Source: Platycnemis pennipes (Eukaryota > Arthropoda > Insecta > Odonata > Platycnemididae). Taken from it: a stretch of 64,000 nt of DNA. This document shows, piece by piece, positions 34,489-44,724 of the stretch. Below the pieces are notes generated by a model. It did no database searches. It worked only from the letters and a program-made list of their open reading frames with translations, and was not told the DNA's origin. The DNA is taken from the NCBI GenBank assembly GCA_933228895.1, contig OW121857.1:9424001-9488000 (forward strand). Direction: 5' to 3'. Each line of letters opens with the position of its first letter. Positions within the stretch are counted from its first letter, which is position 1. A program made the position numbers and the translations under genes.

Positions 34489-35130
34489 TACGACCTCATT
34501 TGGGATATGCTGCCAGTGTATGGGATCCCTACGAAATCGGTCTAAATAACAAACTTGAACGTGTGCAGCGAAGATCGGAAAGATTTGTAAAGGGACCGTA
34601 CGATAACGATATTAGCGTAACCTGTGTATTAAATGAATTAAAATGGGAACCATAGACAATCGCAGGTTGAAATTTAGACTTAATCTCTTAAAGAAATCCC
34701 AAGACCATATTTTCAGTGATGATGTTAAAAATATTTTGCGAACCCCAACTTACTATGGTAGACTGAACCATAATTACAAAATTAGAGAAATTGATTGCCG
34801 AACTGAGATTCAAAATGTCCTTTTTTCCTCGTATAATTAGGGATATGAATAACGGAAAATATGCTCAATACGAGTGATTGAATCCATAGGATAGGTAGTC
34901 GCATGTTGGTATAAGGACTTGAAGGTAACCCAACTAACAGCACGTTTTTGCATGCGTAGTTTGCTACTTTTATTTTTTTAAATATTGCAGTTTAGACTAA
35001 TATATTAATACTAATCCATTTAAATGCATGATATGTAGTGCATGTTTGGTGAGAATTCACCCCCTGCCACACACCTTTTAGGTGGCTTGCAGGGTATTAT
35101 GTAGATGCAGATGTAGATGTAAGACACGGC
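34489..35130 (+). mobile_element. LINE-B 5'-truncated copy
   Basis: Starts in the YDLIWDMLPVYG region (the HLEYAASVWD codons in a shifted phase), then KFRLNLLKKSQDHIF and NILRTPTYYGRLNHNYKIRE. Tail CACCCCCTGCCACACACC..TTTTAGGTGGCTTGCAGGG, ending TAGATGCAGATGTAGATG. Several frameshifts. Confidence 0.88.
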
Positions 35131-35196
35131 TACAGTTTCTCATCTCGTCATTGCCGACAACATGCTTGTTTTACCTTATAGTTAACCTTTGCTTTT

Positions 35197-35465
35197 TGGA
35201 AGCGTGGTGGCCTATTGGGTAGAGCGCTTGGTTACTGATCCAAGGGTCCCGGGTTCAAATCCGGTTGAAGCCTTTGGACGCCCCCGAATGAAAAATCCTC
35301 GGAGTGCGAGGTGGCCCAGGGAAAGGAACTGGCCCCCCCCTACCCTTAATGTGTGAATTCACATGCCTGTGGCTTAGTCCGGGGCGTCCGGGGTGAGCTC
35401 TACTTCAAAACCAACCTTCGGGATGAATCCCTGAGTGACCTTATAGTTCAGGCTACAAATAAGAC
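35197..35465 (+). mobile_element. tRNA-derived SINE, type 2
   Basis: Head GTGGTGGCCTATTGGGTAGA with box A at about 35205-35230, CTGATCC at the anticodon-loop position and box B GGTTCAAATCC at 35252-35262. The following body contains GGATGAATCCCTGAGTGACC. Not a tRNA gene: the 3' acceptor half does not pair with the head and the body is unrelated to tRNA. The 3' end is approximate. Confidence 0.7.
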
Positions 35466-36189
35466 ATGCTGTCTCAGTTATCAGAGCTGCCGAGCTGGAA
35501 GACTCACTGTGACGCCAGCATTAAGTGTGATTAAGTGGGCAATATTGCAATTCGATAACGGTGGCTACCACAGTCACACTCGCCGCCAATTATAACTTCA
35601 TTCATATTTCCATACTATCCAAGTTATTTAATTTAACATGGGAGCGACAGAAGACCTTTCAAGAGGAGAATAAAATTCCAGGCGGACCAGCTATGCACTG
35701 AACAAAGAACAGCCAAATGACGCAATATTGCCTCAAGAGTCTCAGTTACACGTAAAAAGGAAAAAAATCCCACACAGGGAAAACCCAGAAGTACGAACGC
35801 ATACCCATTACATCACCGCAACGGAGACCTATTCTTCCGCGGGCTGCAATGCTGCTAAGTACATCGGCACGTTTCCTGTTGGTGACGAGAAAGGAGAAAA
35901 TGACTCGTTTTCAAAAGGACGAATGCGCAACATTTTAAGAAGGATAAAGAATTGGATTTTAAACAGGGAAACTTAACGAAAAGGCTTCCCGATCAGGAGA
36001 GGCTAAATCAAACTGAAACATCATGCACTCTTGGGCATAGCCAGATTTTTCCCGTTCGAACAAGAATGAGAATGTCACAAGCGGCTAGATGTGTCAAGTT
36101 TTCTAATTCTCTTTGAGTTTCCTTTTGTGTAACTTGAGTGTGACCAATTGCAGACGCACTTTTACAGCTACTCTTACCTTGTTAGACCT
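35466..36189. other. No gene or known repeat recognised
   Basis: No supportable feature. Confidence 0.4.
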
Positions 36190-36897
36190 AGAATCAGCTA
36201 CTTTTCCCTTGTTAGACCTCTTTTGATATATACTGCCACAGTATAGGATCCCTACGAAATCGGTCTAAATAATGAACTTGAACGTGTGCAGCGAAGATCG
36301 GCAAGATTTGTAAAGGGACGGTACGATAACTATATTAGCGTAACCAGTCTATTAAATGAATTAAATTGGGAATCATTGTCAGATTGAAATTTAGACTAAA
36401 TAAATCCCAAGACCATATTTTCAGTGAAGACGTTTTTTTCCCTTGTGTTCACCATGAAGGAGTTCCACAAAGTAACGCCACCCACCATTGCATTCAGTGA
36501 AGACGTTAAAAATATTTTGCGAACCCCTAGTTACTATGGTAGACTGCACCATAATCATAAAATTAGATAAATTCATTGCCGAACTGACAGATTCAAAATG
36601 TCCTTTTTCTCTCGTACTATTAGGGATATGCATAACGGTAAATGTATCCAATACGAGTGTAGCTATGGTCAACATTGGTAGCTGAATGTTGGTATAAGGA
36701 CTTGAAGTTAACCCTACTGACAGCATGTTTTTGCATGTTTGCTTTGCTATTTTTATCTTTTTTTAAATAGTAAAGTATAGAACAGTATATAAATACTAAT
36801 CCTTTTTTATGCATGATATGTAGCGTATGTTCGGTGAGAGTCACCCCCTGCCACACACCTTCATGGTGGCTGGCAGGGTATTACGTAGATGTAGATG
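36190..36897 (+). mobile_element. LINE-B 5'-truncated copy with a small nested retro-insert
   Basis: ESATFPLLDLF-type codons in a shifted phase, then ERVQRRSARFVKGRYDNYIS, with a deletion in the SDRRLKF region. 36435-36492 is a foreign insert. After it: NILRTPSYYGRLHHNHKI and the 3' UTR. Tail ends TTACGTAGATGTAGATG. Confidence 0.88.
36435..36492 (-). mobile_element. 58-bp processed insert with 15-bp target duplication and poly(A)
   Basis: TTCAGTGAAGACGTT is present at 36420-36434 and 36493-36507, once in other LINE-B copies. On the minus strand the insert reads CAATGGTGGGTGGCGTTACT ... CACAAGGGAAAAA, so it has a short A tail. This is the signature of target-primed integration of a tiny RNA fragment. 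The 53 non-A bases could code NGGWRYFVELLHGEHKGK, whose source I cannot name. Confidence 0.7.
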
Positions 36898-37544
36898 TGA
36901 TGCCCTGAAAGCCACCGGTTGGGAGAATTGAAAACAAATCTCGACAAGTTCTACAGATCTCGTGGTCATAAACTGATGGCTGCAATAGAAGGGGAAATAG
37001 ACCTCCAACAAACCCTAGCACTTCAGACGAAGCTAACCGACTTCCTTACCCATGGGAGTCTCAGACTTGAGCACGATTCCTCTTCTCCTGAGCCATCGAG
37101 CACGAAGTCCCCGGAGGGAACGAAAGAGGATTAGGATAGGGGAGACCTCTTAGGGAACGACCTCCGGAAAAGGCCTGGAATCTTCCGAGGACTGAGTCAA
37201 CCTCCCCAACACGGGCGCTTCCACGGACATAAAGGGAGAGAACTGGAGGCGTGTTTCTGGATGAAAAAAAACCGGGAGCGAATCGAATGAGTGAAACATC
37301 GCGAGGGAAAGATGTTCGGTGGAGGAAAAGAACAAGAATGAGAACGTTAACTCGATTCCACGAAGTCCTGGGGAGAGTTCTGGATATATGTGGAACGTAA
37401 ATACATGGAGGAGCTTCCGTTCCTGCCATAAAAAATGGGAAGTTTGTGTAGCTATTGGGCTTTACAAATGGCTCGAGGTCCTTAGTTACATGATTCGGAA
37501 CAAGGGGCAAGGGAGAAGAAATATGCGGCCCCGGGAAATTTGCG
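36898..37544. other. No gene supported
   Basis: A 71-codon frame at 36919-37134 (MGELKTNLDKFYRSRGHKLM) is open, but I recognise no family. Nothing else seen. Confidence 0.35.
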
Positions 37545-37818
37545 GCCGAGCGAAGAGAAAGTTAGGATTTATAAAAAGAGTACTTGGGAAATGTGATGAG
37601 AAGACAAAAGAGCGATGTTACTTTTCACTAGTTAGGCCCCACCTTGAGTATGCAGCCAGTGTATGTGATCCCAATGAATTAGGTTTGATCAGAGAACTAG
37701 ACAGTGCGCAGCGTAGAGCAGCTAGGTTCGTTAAAAGGTGTTACCATAGGTTGAGTAGTGTTTCAGAATTAATGTGGGAATCATCATCAGAGCGTAGGTT
37801 AAAGTACAGATTAAATCT

Positions 37819-38303
37819 TGTAACATAACGCAAGGCCGCCATAGTAGTTCGCGGTCGCTAGGGGCGGAATCAACAAGGGGAGTCGAGGAAGAGGAGCGAG
37901 AGCGGCACGTCGCACGAGTGAGGCTGAGATTGGTGTTGGAATTTTGGCTGTTTTATTGGGGGAAGGAGGAAGTTTTGGAGGTGGGAGTACCAAGTGAGAA
38001 GTGCATTGACTGGCAGGAGTGGGAAGGCGAAGTGTGGAACTGTATGGACCGATCGGTGCTGTGGCGGAGCATATGGTATTTGGGTTGATAAAGTGACGTG
38101 GATAGTTTTGGAGGTATTGAAGATATTTTGCTATGTTTCCGCCATCGGAACATGTATTGATTTGTAGCTATATGTTGTTGCATGGATGGGAGAGTATATT
38201 ATATAATTTGAATTTGTGTGTTGAATATCTGTCCTCTTAAATCGTGTTGCATACTTGATTGTATAAATAGGTCCGTGTCCATTCGAACTCCACATAGGTT
38301 ACA
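37819..38303 (+). repeat. 5' LTR of the Gypsy-type element
   Basis: Starts TGTAACATAACGCAAGGCC and ends CACATAGGTTACA. Contains a TATA box near the 3' end. Nearly identical to the 3' LTR except for two bases near 37863 and a cluster in the last 30 bp. Confidence 0.92.
38262..38269 (+). promoter_or_regulatory. TATA box of the 5' LTR
   Basis: TATAAATA in GATTGTATAAATAGGTCC, 34 bp before the LTR end, where U3/R promoters lie. The same box is in the 3' LTR. Confidence 0.65.
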
Positions 38304-38306
38304 TTT

Positions 38307-38323
38307 TGGCGCTCAACGAGGGC
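38307..38323 (+). other. Primer-binding site (Lys-tRNA type)
   Basis: TGGCGCTCAACGAGGGC, three bases after the LTR. It resembles the TGGCGCCCAACGTGGGGC site used with tRNA-Lys by several retroelements, with a few differences. The exact primer tRNA is inference. Confidence 0.6.
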
Positions 38324-38578
38324 ACGATTTATTAAATTAACGTTTGCGAGGAAAATTAATAAGGGAAACGTTAGTAGTATATACCACGCGGAAGACCTGA
38401 GAAAGCGGAATTTATGGAAGCGTTTTAATACGGGAATTTAGCAACCATTAGGCGAGTCAACAATATCGGGACAATTTGTCAATAAGGACGCTTAGGTTCG
38501 TGCGCGTCCAGTCAACAAAAAATTGCATTCACAACAATTAAAGTAAATTCTCTCGTCGAGGCGTTCGTTTTGGGCAAA

Positions 38579-40255
38579 ATGGCCACGGTTGTTAAATATT
38601 TGGGTGAATTAAAGAAGACAGAAATTGTCGAGGAATTAAAACAACTGGGTTTAGATACCGTGGGGATTAAGAAAGAATTAATTAACAGATTACGATCGGC
38701 ATTTGAGGAGAAGGGAATAAATATCGATACTCATCAATTTAAAATAATGGAGTTTCCCGCAGTCGGATCTAACATTATTGCATGGTTAGAAGAAAAAGAA
38801 AGAGTGAGGGAAGAGGAGAGAAAGAAGGAAAGGATGGAGCGAGAAGAGAAAAGAAGAGAGGAGCTAAGAGCCATGTTCGTCGAACAATCCGAACAATTGG
38901 GAGAGAGAATAGAAAAAGGGCTAGCAGCTCATTTTGAGGAAAGAATAAAGGAAGCGAAAGCCGAAAGGAACGAAAATGTCTACGCTTACATAGCAAGAGT
39001 AGAAGAGGGACAGAGTCAGATTCGCACGGAAGTGAGGGAACTGCGAGAAGAGAATAGAAAGGAAAATCATGAAGTAATTTTACGGAACGGGAAGGAGAAG
39101 GTAGTATGTCCATTCAAAGATCCAAAAATATATTCACAACAGCTGGTGATGCACATTGAAGAAATAAGGATGAAGGAGAACCATACGAAGCGAGAGAAAG
39201 CGAGCATTTCGAAGGAGGAAATAGAGAGCAGCATTGAACAAATACCGGAATTGTCCAGGGAAGAAAGAAGATTATTAGCGGAAATAGTAAAGGAGAGGAA
39301 GGAAATATTTTCGAGTACGCCTGGGAAAATAAAAGGGTATTCGTACAAGTTAGAGATAAGGGAGAAACGAGAATTTAATAATAAATATTATAACATACCG
39401 CTAAATCTACGTACGAAGGCAAGGGAAGCCATTAAGGAGCTGCTAGTCGAAGGAATAATTGAAAGTAGCACGTCGTGTTATATCTCGCCATTAGTTTGCA
39501 TTATTAAGAAGGATAATTCAATAAGATTGTGTATGGATGCCAGAGCTGTTAATAAGATAATCAGGCCAGACTATGCTACCTCCAGGACACCGAAAGAATT
39601 ATTTCAAGAATGTGCGAATGCTAAAGTCATGACCTCATTGGACCTCACGCAAAGTTTTTATCAAATCCCATTGGATCAAAATTCACGCAAATACTGTGCT
39701 TTTTCATTTGAGGGAAAAATCTATCAATTCACCAGAGTACCTTTTGGATGTGCCATTAGTAGCAGTGCATTGGTGAGAGCTCTTGATCATGTTTTCGGGG
39801 ATGAAGTCAACAATTTCTGTTTAAACTTCGTTGATGATTTATTAATAATTTCCCGGAATTTTACAGAACATTTAAGGCATTTGGAAATTGTCTTGGATAA
39901 GCTTAAAGCCTCGGGAATTACAATGAATTTTAACAAAGTAAAGTTCTGTAGACAGAAGATAGAATTTCTTGGGCATGAGATTACTACAGAAGGAATAACG
40001 ATTGCGGAGGAGAAGTTTGCGCCGATCCGAAATTTCCCACGCCCTAGGAGCAGGAAACAAGTTAAGTCATTTCTAGGACTAATAAACTACTACGCAAAAT
40101 TCCACATGGATCATGCACAGATGACTGCGATGCTGAATGATCTCACCAAGAAGGACCGAAAGTGGGAATGGAATGGGGCAGGACTTAGGCAGCGAATATG
40201 TAGCGGAAGAAATAGTCACAAGGTAATTAGAAATGCCTTTCGAGATATGTTTTAA
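38579..40255 (+). CDS. Gag (SAP domain) fused to a truncated reverse transcriptase
   Basis: 558 residues from the ATG at 38579. Residues about 10-40 (LKKTEIVEELKQLGLDTVGI onward) match the SAP DNA-binding helix pair. Residues 70-165 are a highly charged Glu/Arg/Lys coiled coil. From about residue 170 the sequence is pol: an RT domain with PLVCIIKKDNSIRLCMDARA, SLDLTQSFYQIPL (catalytic Asp355), VPFGC, and NFVDDLLIIS (Asp419 and Asp420). It ends in SFLGLINYYAKF and WEWNGAG, the thumb/connection region, then 25 unrelated residues to the stop. No zinc knuckle and no DTG/DSG protease motif lie between gag and RT, and RNase H and integrase are missing. The fused frame is uninterrupted, so it may be translated. 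Confidence 0.85.
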   Translation: MATVVKYLGELKKTEIVEELKQLGLDTVGIKKELINRLRSAFEEKGINIDTHQFKIMEFPAVGSNIIAWLEEKERVREEERKKERMEREEKRREELRAMFVEQSEQLGERIEKGLAAHFEERIKEAKAERNENVYAYIARVEEGQSQIRTEVRELREENRKENHEVILRNGKEKVVCPFKDPKIYSQQLVMHIEEIRMKENHTKREKASISKEEIESSIEQIPELSREERRLLAEIVKERKEIFSSTPGKIKGYSYKLEIREKREFNNKYYNIPLNLRTKAREAIKELLVEGIIESSTSCYISPLVCIIKKDNSIRLCMDARAVNKIIRPDYATSRTPKELFQECANAKVMTSLDLTQSFYQIPLDQNSRKYCAFSFEGKIYQFTRVPFGCAISSSALVRALDHVFGDEVNNFCLNFVDDLLIISRNFTEHLRHLEIVLDKLKASGITMNFNKVKFCRQKIEFLGHEITTEGITIAEEKFAPIRNFPRPRSRKQVKSFLGLINYYAKFHMDHAQMTAMLNDLTKKDRKWEWNGAGLRQRICSGRNSHKVIRNAFRDMF

Positions 40256-40819
40256 GATAAGGAGTTCATTTTGGCACGGATAGGAGTTGATGTTGTAAGG
40301 ATTGAGACATGTCTTAGAATGTATACATTGTCCTGGCTTACCTCTGAGGCTTGTATGGGTGTATGAACATGTAACTGAGGTTGAGATGAAATGAAGGAGA
40401 TTGGTGAACTGTGGTGATAAAAGTGAGGTATGTCAAATGATCAGCTGTACAGTGGACATGAATGAATAGAGCAGGACAAAGGTTACCTTGGTGACCACTG
40501 AAATTTGTGAAAGTAATGATATGTGATGATGATGATGATAAAATGGAAGTGTTTATTTGGTGTTTGTAAAAATTAGAAAGTACGGATTTACGTTGCTTAT
40601 TATTTGATGTTATCAGTGTATATATATATTTATTTGATGTTATTAGTGTATACATGTTTGTAAGATGCACAGTCACGGACCATAAGGAGGTTTAATTTAT
40701 CTATGAAATTTAGCCTAAGTCAAAATTAGAGGTGTCGGGGCCACCTTTCATAGATCATTTTAGAGGTTTCGAAAGAGAATTTCTCAATGTTTTCTAAATT
40801 TCTTTCGACGGGGCAAATG
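40256..40819 (+). other. 3' non-coding part of the Gypsy-type element
   Basis: Between the fused frame and the 3' LTR, where RNase H and integrase would be expected. No integrase motif was recognised in any frame. A GATGATGATGATGAT microsatellite lies at about 40525, and the polypurine-like GACGGGGCAAA abuts the LTR. Confidence 0.6.
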
Positions 40820-41302
40820 TAACATAACGCAAGGCCGCCATAGTAGTTCGCGGTCGCTAGGGGAGAATCAACAAGGGGAGTCGAGGAAGAGGAGCGAGAG
40901 CGGCACGTCGCACGAGTGAGGCTGAGATTGGTGTTGGAATTTTGGCTGTTTTATTGGGGGAAGGAGGAAGTTTTGGAGGTGGGAGTACCAAGTGAGAAGT
41001 GCATTGACTGGCAGGAGTGGGAAGGCGAAGTGTGGAACTGTATGGACCGATCGGTGCTGTGGCGGAGCATATGGTATTTGGGTTGATAAAGTGACGTGGA
41101 TAGTTTTGGAGGTATTGAAGATATTTTGCTATGTTTCCGCCATCGGAACATGTATTGATTTGTAGCTATATGTTGTTGCATGGATGGGAGAGTATATTAT
41201 ATAATTTGAATTTGTGTGTTGAATATCTGTCCTCTTAAATCGTGTTGCATACTTGATTGTATAAATAGGTCCGTGTCAATATGAACTCCGACTAAGATTA
41301 CA
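40820..41302 (+). repeat. 3' LTR of the Gypsy-type element
   Basis: 483 bp, from TGTAACATAACGC to CGACTAAGATTACA. Identical to the 5' LTR over nearly all its length, but the final 30 bp differ at many positions. Confidence 0.92.
41260..41267 (+). promoter_or_regulatory. TATA box of the 3' LTR
   Basis: TATAAATA at the position equivalent to 38262 in the 5' LTR. Confidence 0.55.
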
Positions 41303-41690
41303 ATCTATTAGAGAAATTTCAATCGGATAGCTTCACTGAAGATGTTTGGCATATATTAAAAACACCAGCGTATTATGCTAGATTCGAACAGATAAATAAG
41401 ATTAGAGAGATAGATTGTCGTACCGATAGATTCAAAATGGAATTTTCCCCCCCTACTATAAGAGAACAGAATAGGCAGCATAGCAAAGGGATAGGTAGGG
41501 GAAATATTTTAGAGTACTCTGTAGTGCATGATGCATGTATTAATCCCTTAAATACTATAGATACTAACAATCTAGTTGCATGAGTCCCTACAGTTGCTTG
41601 TTAGCATGTCGGTAGTGCATGCTCTGTGATCTTCACCCCCAGCCACACACCCTCGCGGTGGCTTGCAGGGTATCGCGTAGATGTAGATGC

Positions 41691-41962
41691 AGAAGAATTT
41701 TCAAGGGACTTCAGATATGATTAGTGACAGTCGTGTATGGTCACCAACATGGCATCAACTCGTACTAATGTAACAAGACGGAACCACCAGAACGATATGC
41801 GTGAGACACAAATTGAAGAAGTTGAAGAGTTGACGTCGAAAATTGCTCACGCGAGAACGCATTTCGGCGTACGCACCAACGACCATCTTCACGGGACCCC
41901 TCGATCTATCTTCGGAGGCGGAAGCAAGCGACCTTAAGTGCCTTAGGGCCAATCGATTCCAC
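41691..41962. other. No gene seen
   Basis: Spacer; no recognisable feature. Confidence 0.4.
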
Positions 41963-42276
41963 GGGGGCTGTGTGAAACCATCGAGATTATCTCGAATAGG
42001 TAACCAAGGAGTCACGTGGTACAACCAAGAAAGTGTTCGAATATTTGGTGTGTTTGTATCGCTCATTACAATGTCAATAATTGTTTTTTTTTTAGTTTTC
42101 CTCGCTCTAAGGCTCTATATTTGAGTCAGATAAGATAAAACTCGTGAAAAAAACAATACAGCGAGATTGTAATCTACGATTATAATAGACCAAATTTGCG
42201 AACCGTTTGTGTTTATACCACGTGACTCCTTGGTTACCTATTAGAGATAATCTCGATGATTTCAAACACAGCCCCC
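41963..42276. mobile_element. Long-TIR MITE, copy 1 (314 bp)
   Basis: Left end GGGGGCTGTGTGAAACCATC and, inverted, right end GGGGGCTGTGTTTGAAATCA. The inverted repeats go on through CGAGATTATCTC and AATAGGTAACCAAGGAGTCA to CGTGGTA, about 65 bp. The interior is AT-rich and non-coding. No clear target duplication. The superfamily is undecided. A second copy is at 45361. Confidence 0.85.
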
Positions 42277-43240
42277 CAGGGGTTCTCAAAGGGAGCAGGA
42301 TTCTTCGAAATACATGTGGGTGACGCCGCGCGTGAAATCCGACGGAATTGGACGGAGCGGGAGAGGCGGAATAAAAAAGACGGGCGAATCAGGGGAGACA
42401 AGGAGCGCGCGGAAAAAAAATTCGAGGAGCGGAAGCGTCAGGGATCCACCCCCAGAAATCGCGGTCGAGGCAAACGGGCAGGAGGCAGCGAATTTCACGG
42501 ATGGGATCCGGAAGGATGATCGGGGAACAAGGGTGGAATGAGGGCGGGGAAATAAGGGCGAAGGATGATTGCGGCGGAGGCCGAGCGGCTTAAATCCCTC
42601 GGGGAATACGAGCGCTCTCGGAAAAAAAAGACAAACGCTGAGGCGTGAATACACGGATGGCGTATATTTGATCGTCGAGAGGACAGAAAGAGATCGAAAA
42701 GATTTCTAACTTCCATCGGAGATACTGGGATGGATAGATAATAGGTGATGGCGACGGAAAAGTAAGAAATGAAGAGGGATGGCCTCTATCTGAGGTTGTC
42801 AAAACAAAATAAACGGAGACAAGAGGTAATAGGCATTCGCATTTCGAGATACGGCACTGCTTTCAAAGAGAATTTCCCTTTCCAGATGAGAAGCATTACT
42901 GCAGGTAGTCCTGTAAGGTGTGGTAATTTTGTCACGGTATCCGACAACTTCATAACAGCCAGGTAGACAATACTCCTCAAGACTCACCCTGGAAAATAGC
43001 AATTTGTATTCTGTATTACGTTATAATTCCAAAAAATAACGCCAAACCTCTATTTTTATTGCACACAGAGATTCTTATTTCCCAAAATTATATGAATAGG
43101 CTTTTGGTAAGGAATATTGATAGACGCGTCAAAGCCAATCAAACGACGGGAAGTATTGAAACTAACTGAAATGCACGTCCTGGGATTGGAGCGAATTAAG
43201 AAGAAACAGCTGGAAAGTTCTAAGTTATCTCGACGAAGCC
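42277..43240. other. No gene supported
   Basis: Open frames overlap on both strands at 42256-42654 in purine-rich DNA; none has a recognisable product. Confidence 0.4.
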
Positions 43241-43243
43241 TAA

Positions 43244-43969
43244 AGGCCGTTTTACACGGTCATTGATACTGCGCAGGCTGTTGCGAGAACACTTGCGCAA
43301 GAAATATTGCACCGTGTAAAGCGACTACTTGCGGGGACAGGCAGCGCCACTGCGCGAACGCTTGCGAGCAAATTAGAACATGCTCTAATCCGATACATGC
43401 GTTCGCGAAAGTTTGAAGTTTATTTCTCTCAATAGATGGTGCATATGTAGCGGCAACGAACTGTCTGCGGAATTCTAGCAATTGAATTGGTTGTTTGACG
43501 ATTGAGTTGGGTATTTTTGTTTGCACTCAACTCCTTAGGTAGTGAATACAGTGCAATAATGATGAGCTGGGCGATCAATCACGTGGAAGCTTAAATTTCG
43601 TGCGTAAAGGAAGAACCTGTTACCTTGGCCCACATCTGTTCGTTCGTGGTGCAAATTTTGGGCTAAGTATACGGGACTAGGGTCTCCACTATTATGTTTA
43701 GACTATGGCTTAAAACATATTTTAAAGTGGTGGTAATTTACCGCATCTTTCACGTCCCATTAATTGCTACTAAACAGATCTTGACGTTATGCGATATAAT
43801 GACGGTATTACCGCTACTGAAAGGTATATTGTTACTGACATAATGCACCGTGTAAAGCTGTCAAGCAATTGCGTCCTCGCAATTTTCTACGTCACGGACT
43901 TTCGCAGACGACTGCTCAAACGGAATCAAAATCAACTTGCACAGTTTACAAAGACCGTGTAAACGGACT
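43244..43969. mobile_element. Harbinger-like MITE, family H3 (726 bp)
   Basis: Ends AGGCCGTTTTACACGGTCAT and AAGACCGTGTAAACGGACT are inverted repeats. The flanking duplication is TAA (43241-43243 and 43970-43972). The terminal motif recurs inside (GCACCGTGTAAAGC, twice). No transposase. Confidence 0.8.
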
Positions 43970-43972
43970 TAA

Positions 43973-44294
43973 CGGAGCTAACCAACAGCCGCAAGCGAAC
44001 GTATTGAGGGCTGCGTGAGAACGAGGTGAAGGCACATAGGTGATCTTGGGACAAGGAGGGTGTGACACGCAGAGAAATGGCGGCGAGAATGCGGGGAGTG
44101 GTCGGAAATAGACGAGGAGATGTGCAGGTGGGCGCGAAGAACAATTGGTCACCCGCCAAAAAATCAGCCGAGGCTAATATGTGCGAGGCTGCAATCCTAA
44201 AGGGGCGAAGGATTCAAGATTCCTCTTATAGTTCGCCTTTGAATCGTGGTTCAGGGAAGCTGGGTGGTTCGACGGTGGAGAATAGCTACAATGG
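43973..44294. other. No gene seen
   Basis: No recognisable product on either strand. Confidence 0.4.
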
Positions 44295-44349
44295 GGTCGT
44301 TTACCAAATTTTTTTATTGCCGAATCTGATAGAGTTTGTAAAATAAAGA
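44295..44349 (+). repeat. Dispersed repeat R520, left-end fragment
   Basis: GGTCGTTTACCAAATTTTTT followed by ATTGCCGAATCTGATAGAG and GTAAAATAAAGAG, matching the first 55 bp of the repeat. Confidence 0.75.
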
Positions 44350-44406
44350 GTTTATGCAAGAGCACACAAGAAATCTCGCCGAGTACAAACATTTAAGGGT
44401 CTAGGA

Positions 44407-44716
44407 CAGTGATGGGCAAACTGCGGCCCGCGGGCCGGATGCGGCCCCCCTGAAACCTTCTATCCAGCCCGCACGACATTATTCCTAATCCCAGTTCGAT
44501 CCAAATTATGAGAAAGTTTTAGGAATGCAGTACAGTTTCATTCATCACATTCTCTTTCATAATCTTTCAGTAATTAATAGGACTTTATATCACAAAAAAC
44601 ACAAGAATGTTGTAAAATGTATCATTTTTATTTTTTAATAAATTATATTGGCCCGCCTTAAGTTTTTTTTTTCCTTTCCTTTGGCCCCACCTCTTTAAAA
44701 AGTTTGCCCATCACTG
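44407..44716. mobile_element. hAT MITE (310 bp), CAGTGATGGGCAAACT type
   Basis: Ends CAGTGATGGGCAAACTGCGG and AGTTTGCCCATCACTG are inverted repeats. The interior begins GGCCCGCGGGCCGG and ends in the inverse sense with GGCCCC. An 8-bp target duplication GTCTAGGA / GTCTCGGA (44399-44406 and 44717-44724) differs at one base. End motif and 8-bp duplication are diagnostic of hAT. Confidence 0.92.
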
Positions 44717-44724
44717 GTCTCGGA

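Larger units (their letters stand above)
37819..41302 (+). mobile_element. Ty3/Gypsy-type LTR retrotransposon, internally deleted (3.48 kb)
   Basis: Two LTRs of 485 and 483 bp, TG...CA ended, 4-bp target duplication ATCT (37815-37818 and 41303-41306). A primer-binding site follows the 5' LTR, and a purine-rich GACGGGGCAAA precedes the 3' LTR. The only coding frame fuses a SAP-domain gag to a reverse transcriptase. No protease, RNase H, integrase or envelope is present. It would need another element's proteins to move. Confidence 0.9.
37545..41690 (+). mobile_element. LINE-A copy split by a Gypsy-type element (parts 37545-37818 and 41303-41690)
   Basis: Left part: RKLGFIKRVLGKCDEKTKER, CYFSLVRPHLEYAASVCDPN, RELDSAQRRAARFVKRCYHR, with six codons deleted before WESSSERRLKYRLNL. 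Right part resumes at the exact next base: ATCTATTAGAGAAATTTCAA, then ILKTPAYYARFEQINKIREI and the 3' UTR and tail at 41633-41690. The join is the ATCT duplication of the LTR element. Confidence 0.9.

Noticed and set aside
33994..34545. 183-codon open frame on the plus strand
   Set aside because: Its last part is LINE-B sequence read in the wrong phase and the rest has no recognisable domain; a chance read-through.
35200..35272. tRNA gene
   Set aside because: Box A and box B are present, but the acceptor stem does not close and a SINE body follows.
38775..39348. Minus-strand frames opposite the gag-RT frame
   Set aside because: Antisense shadows of purine-rich gag codons.
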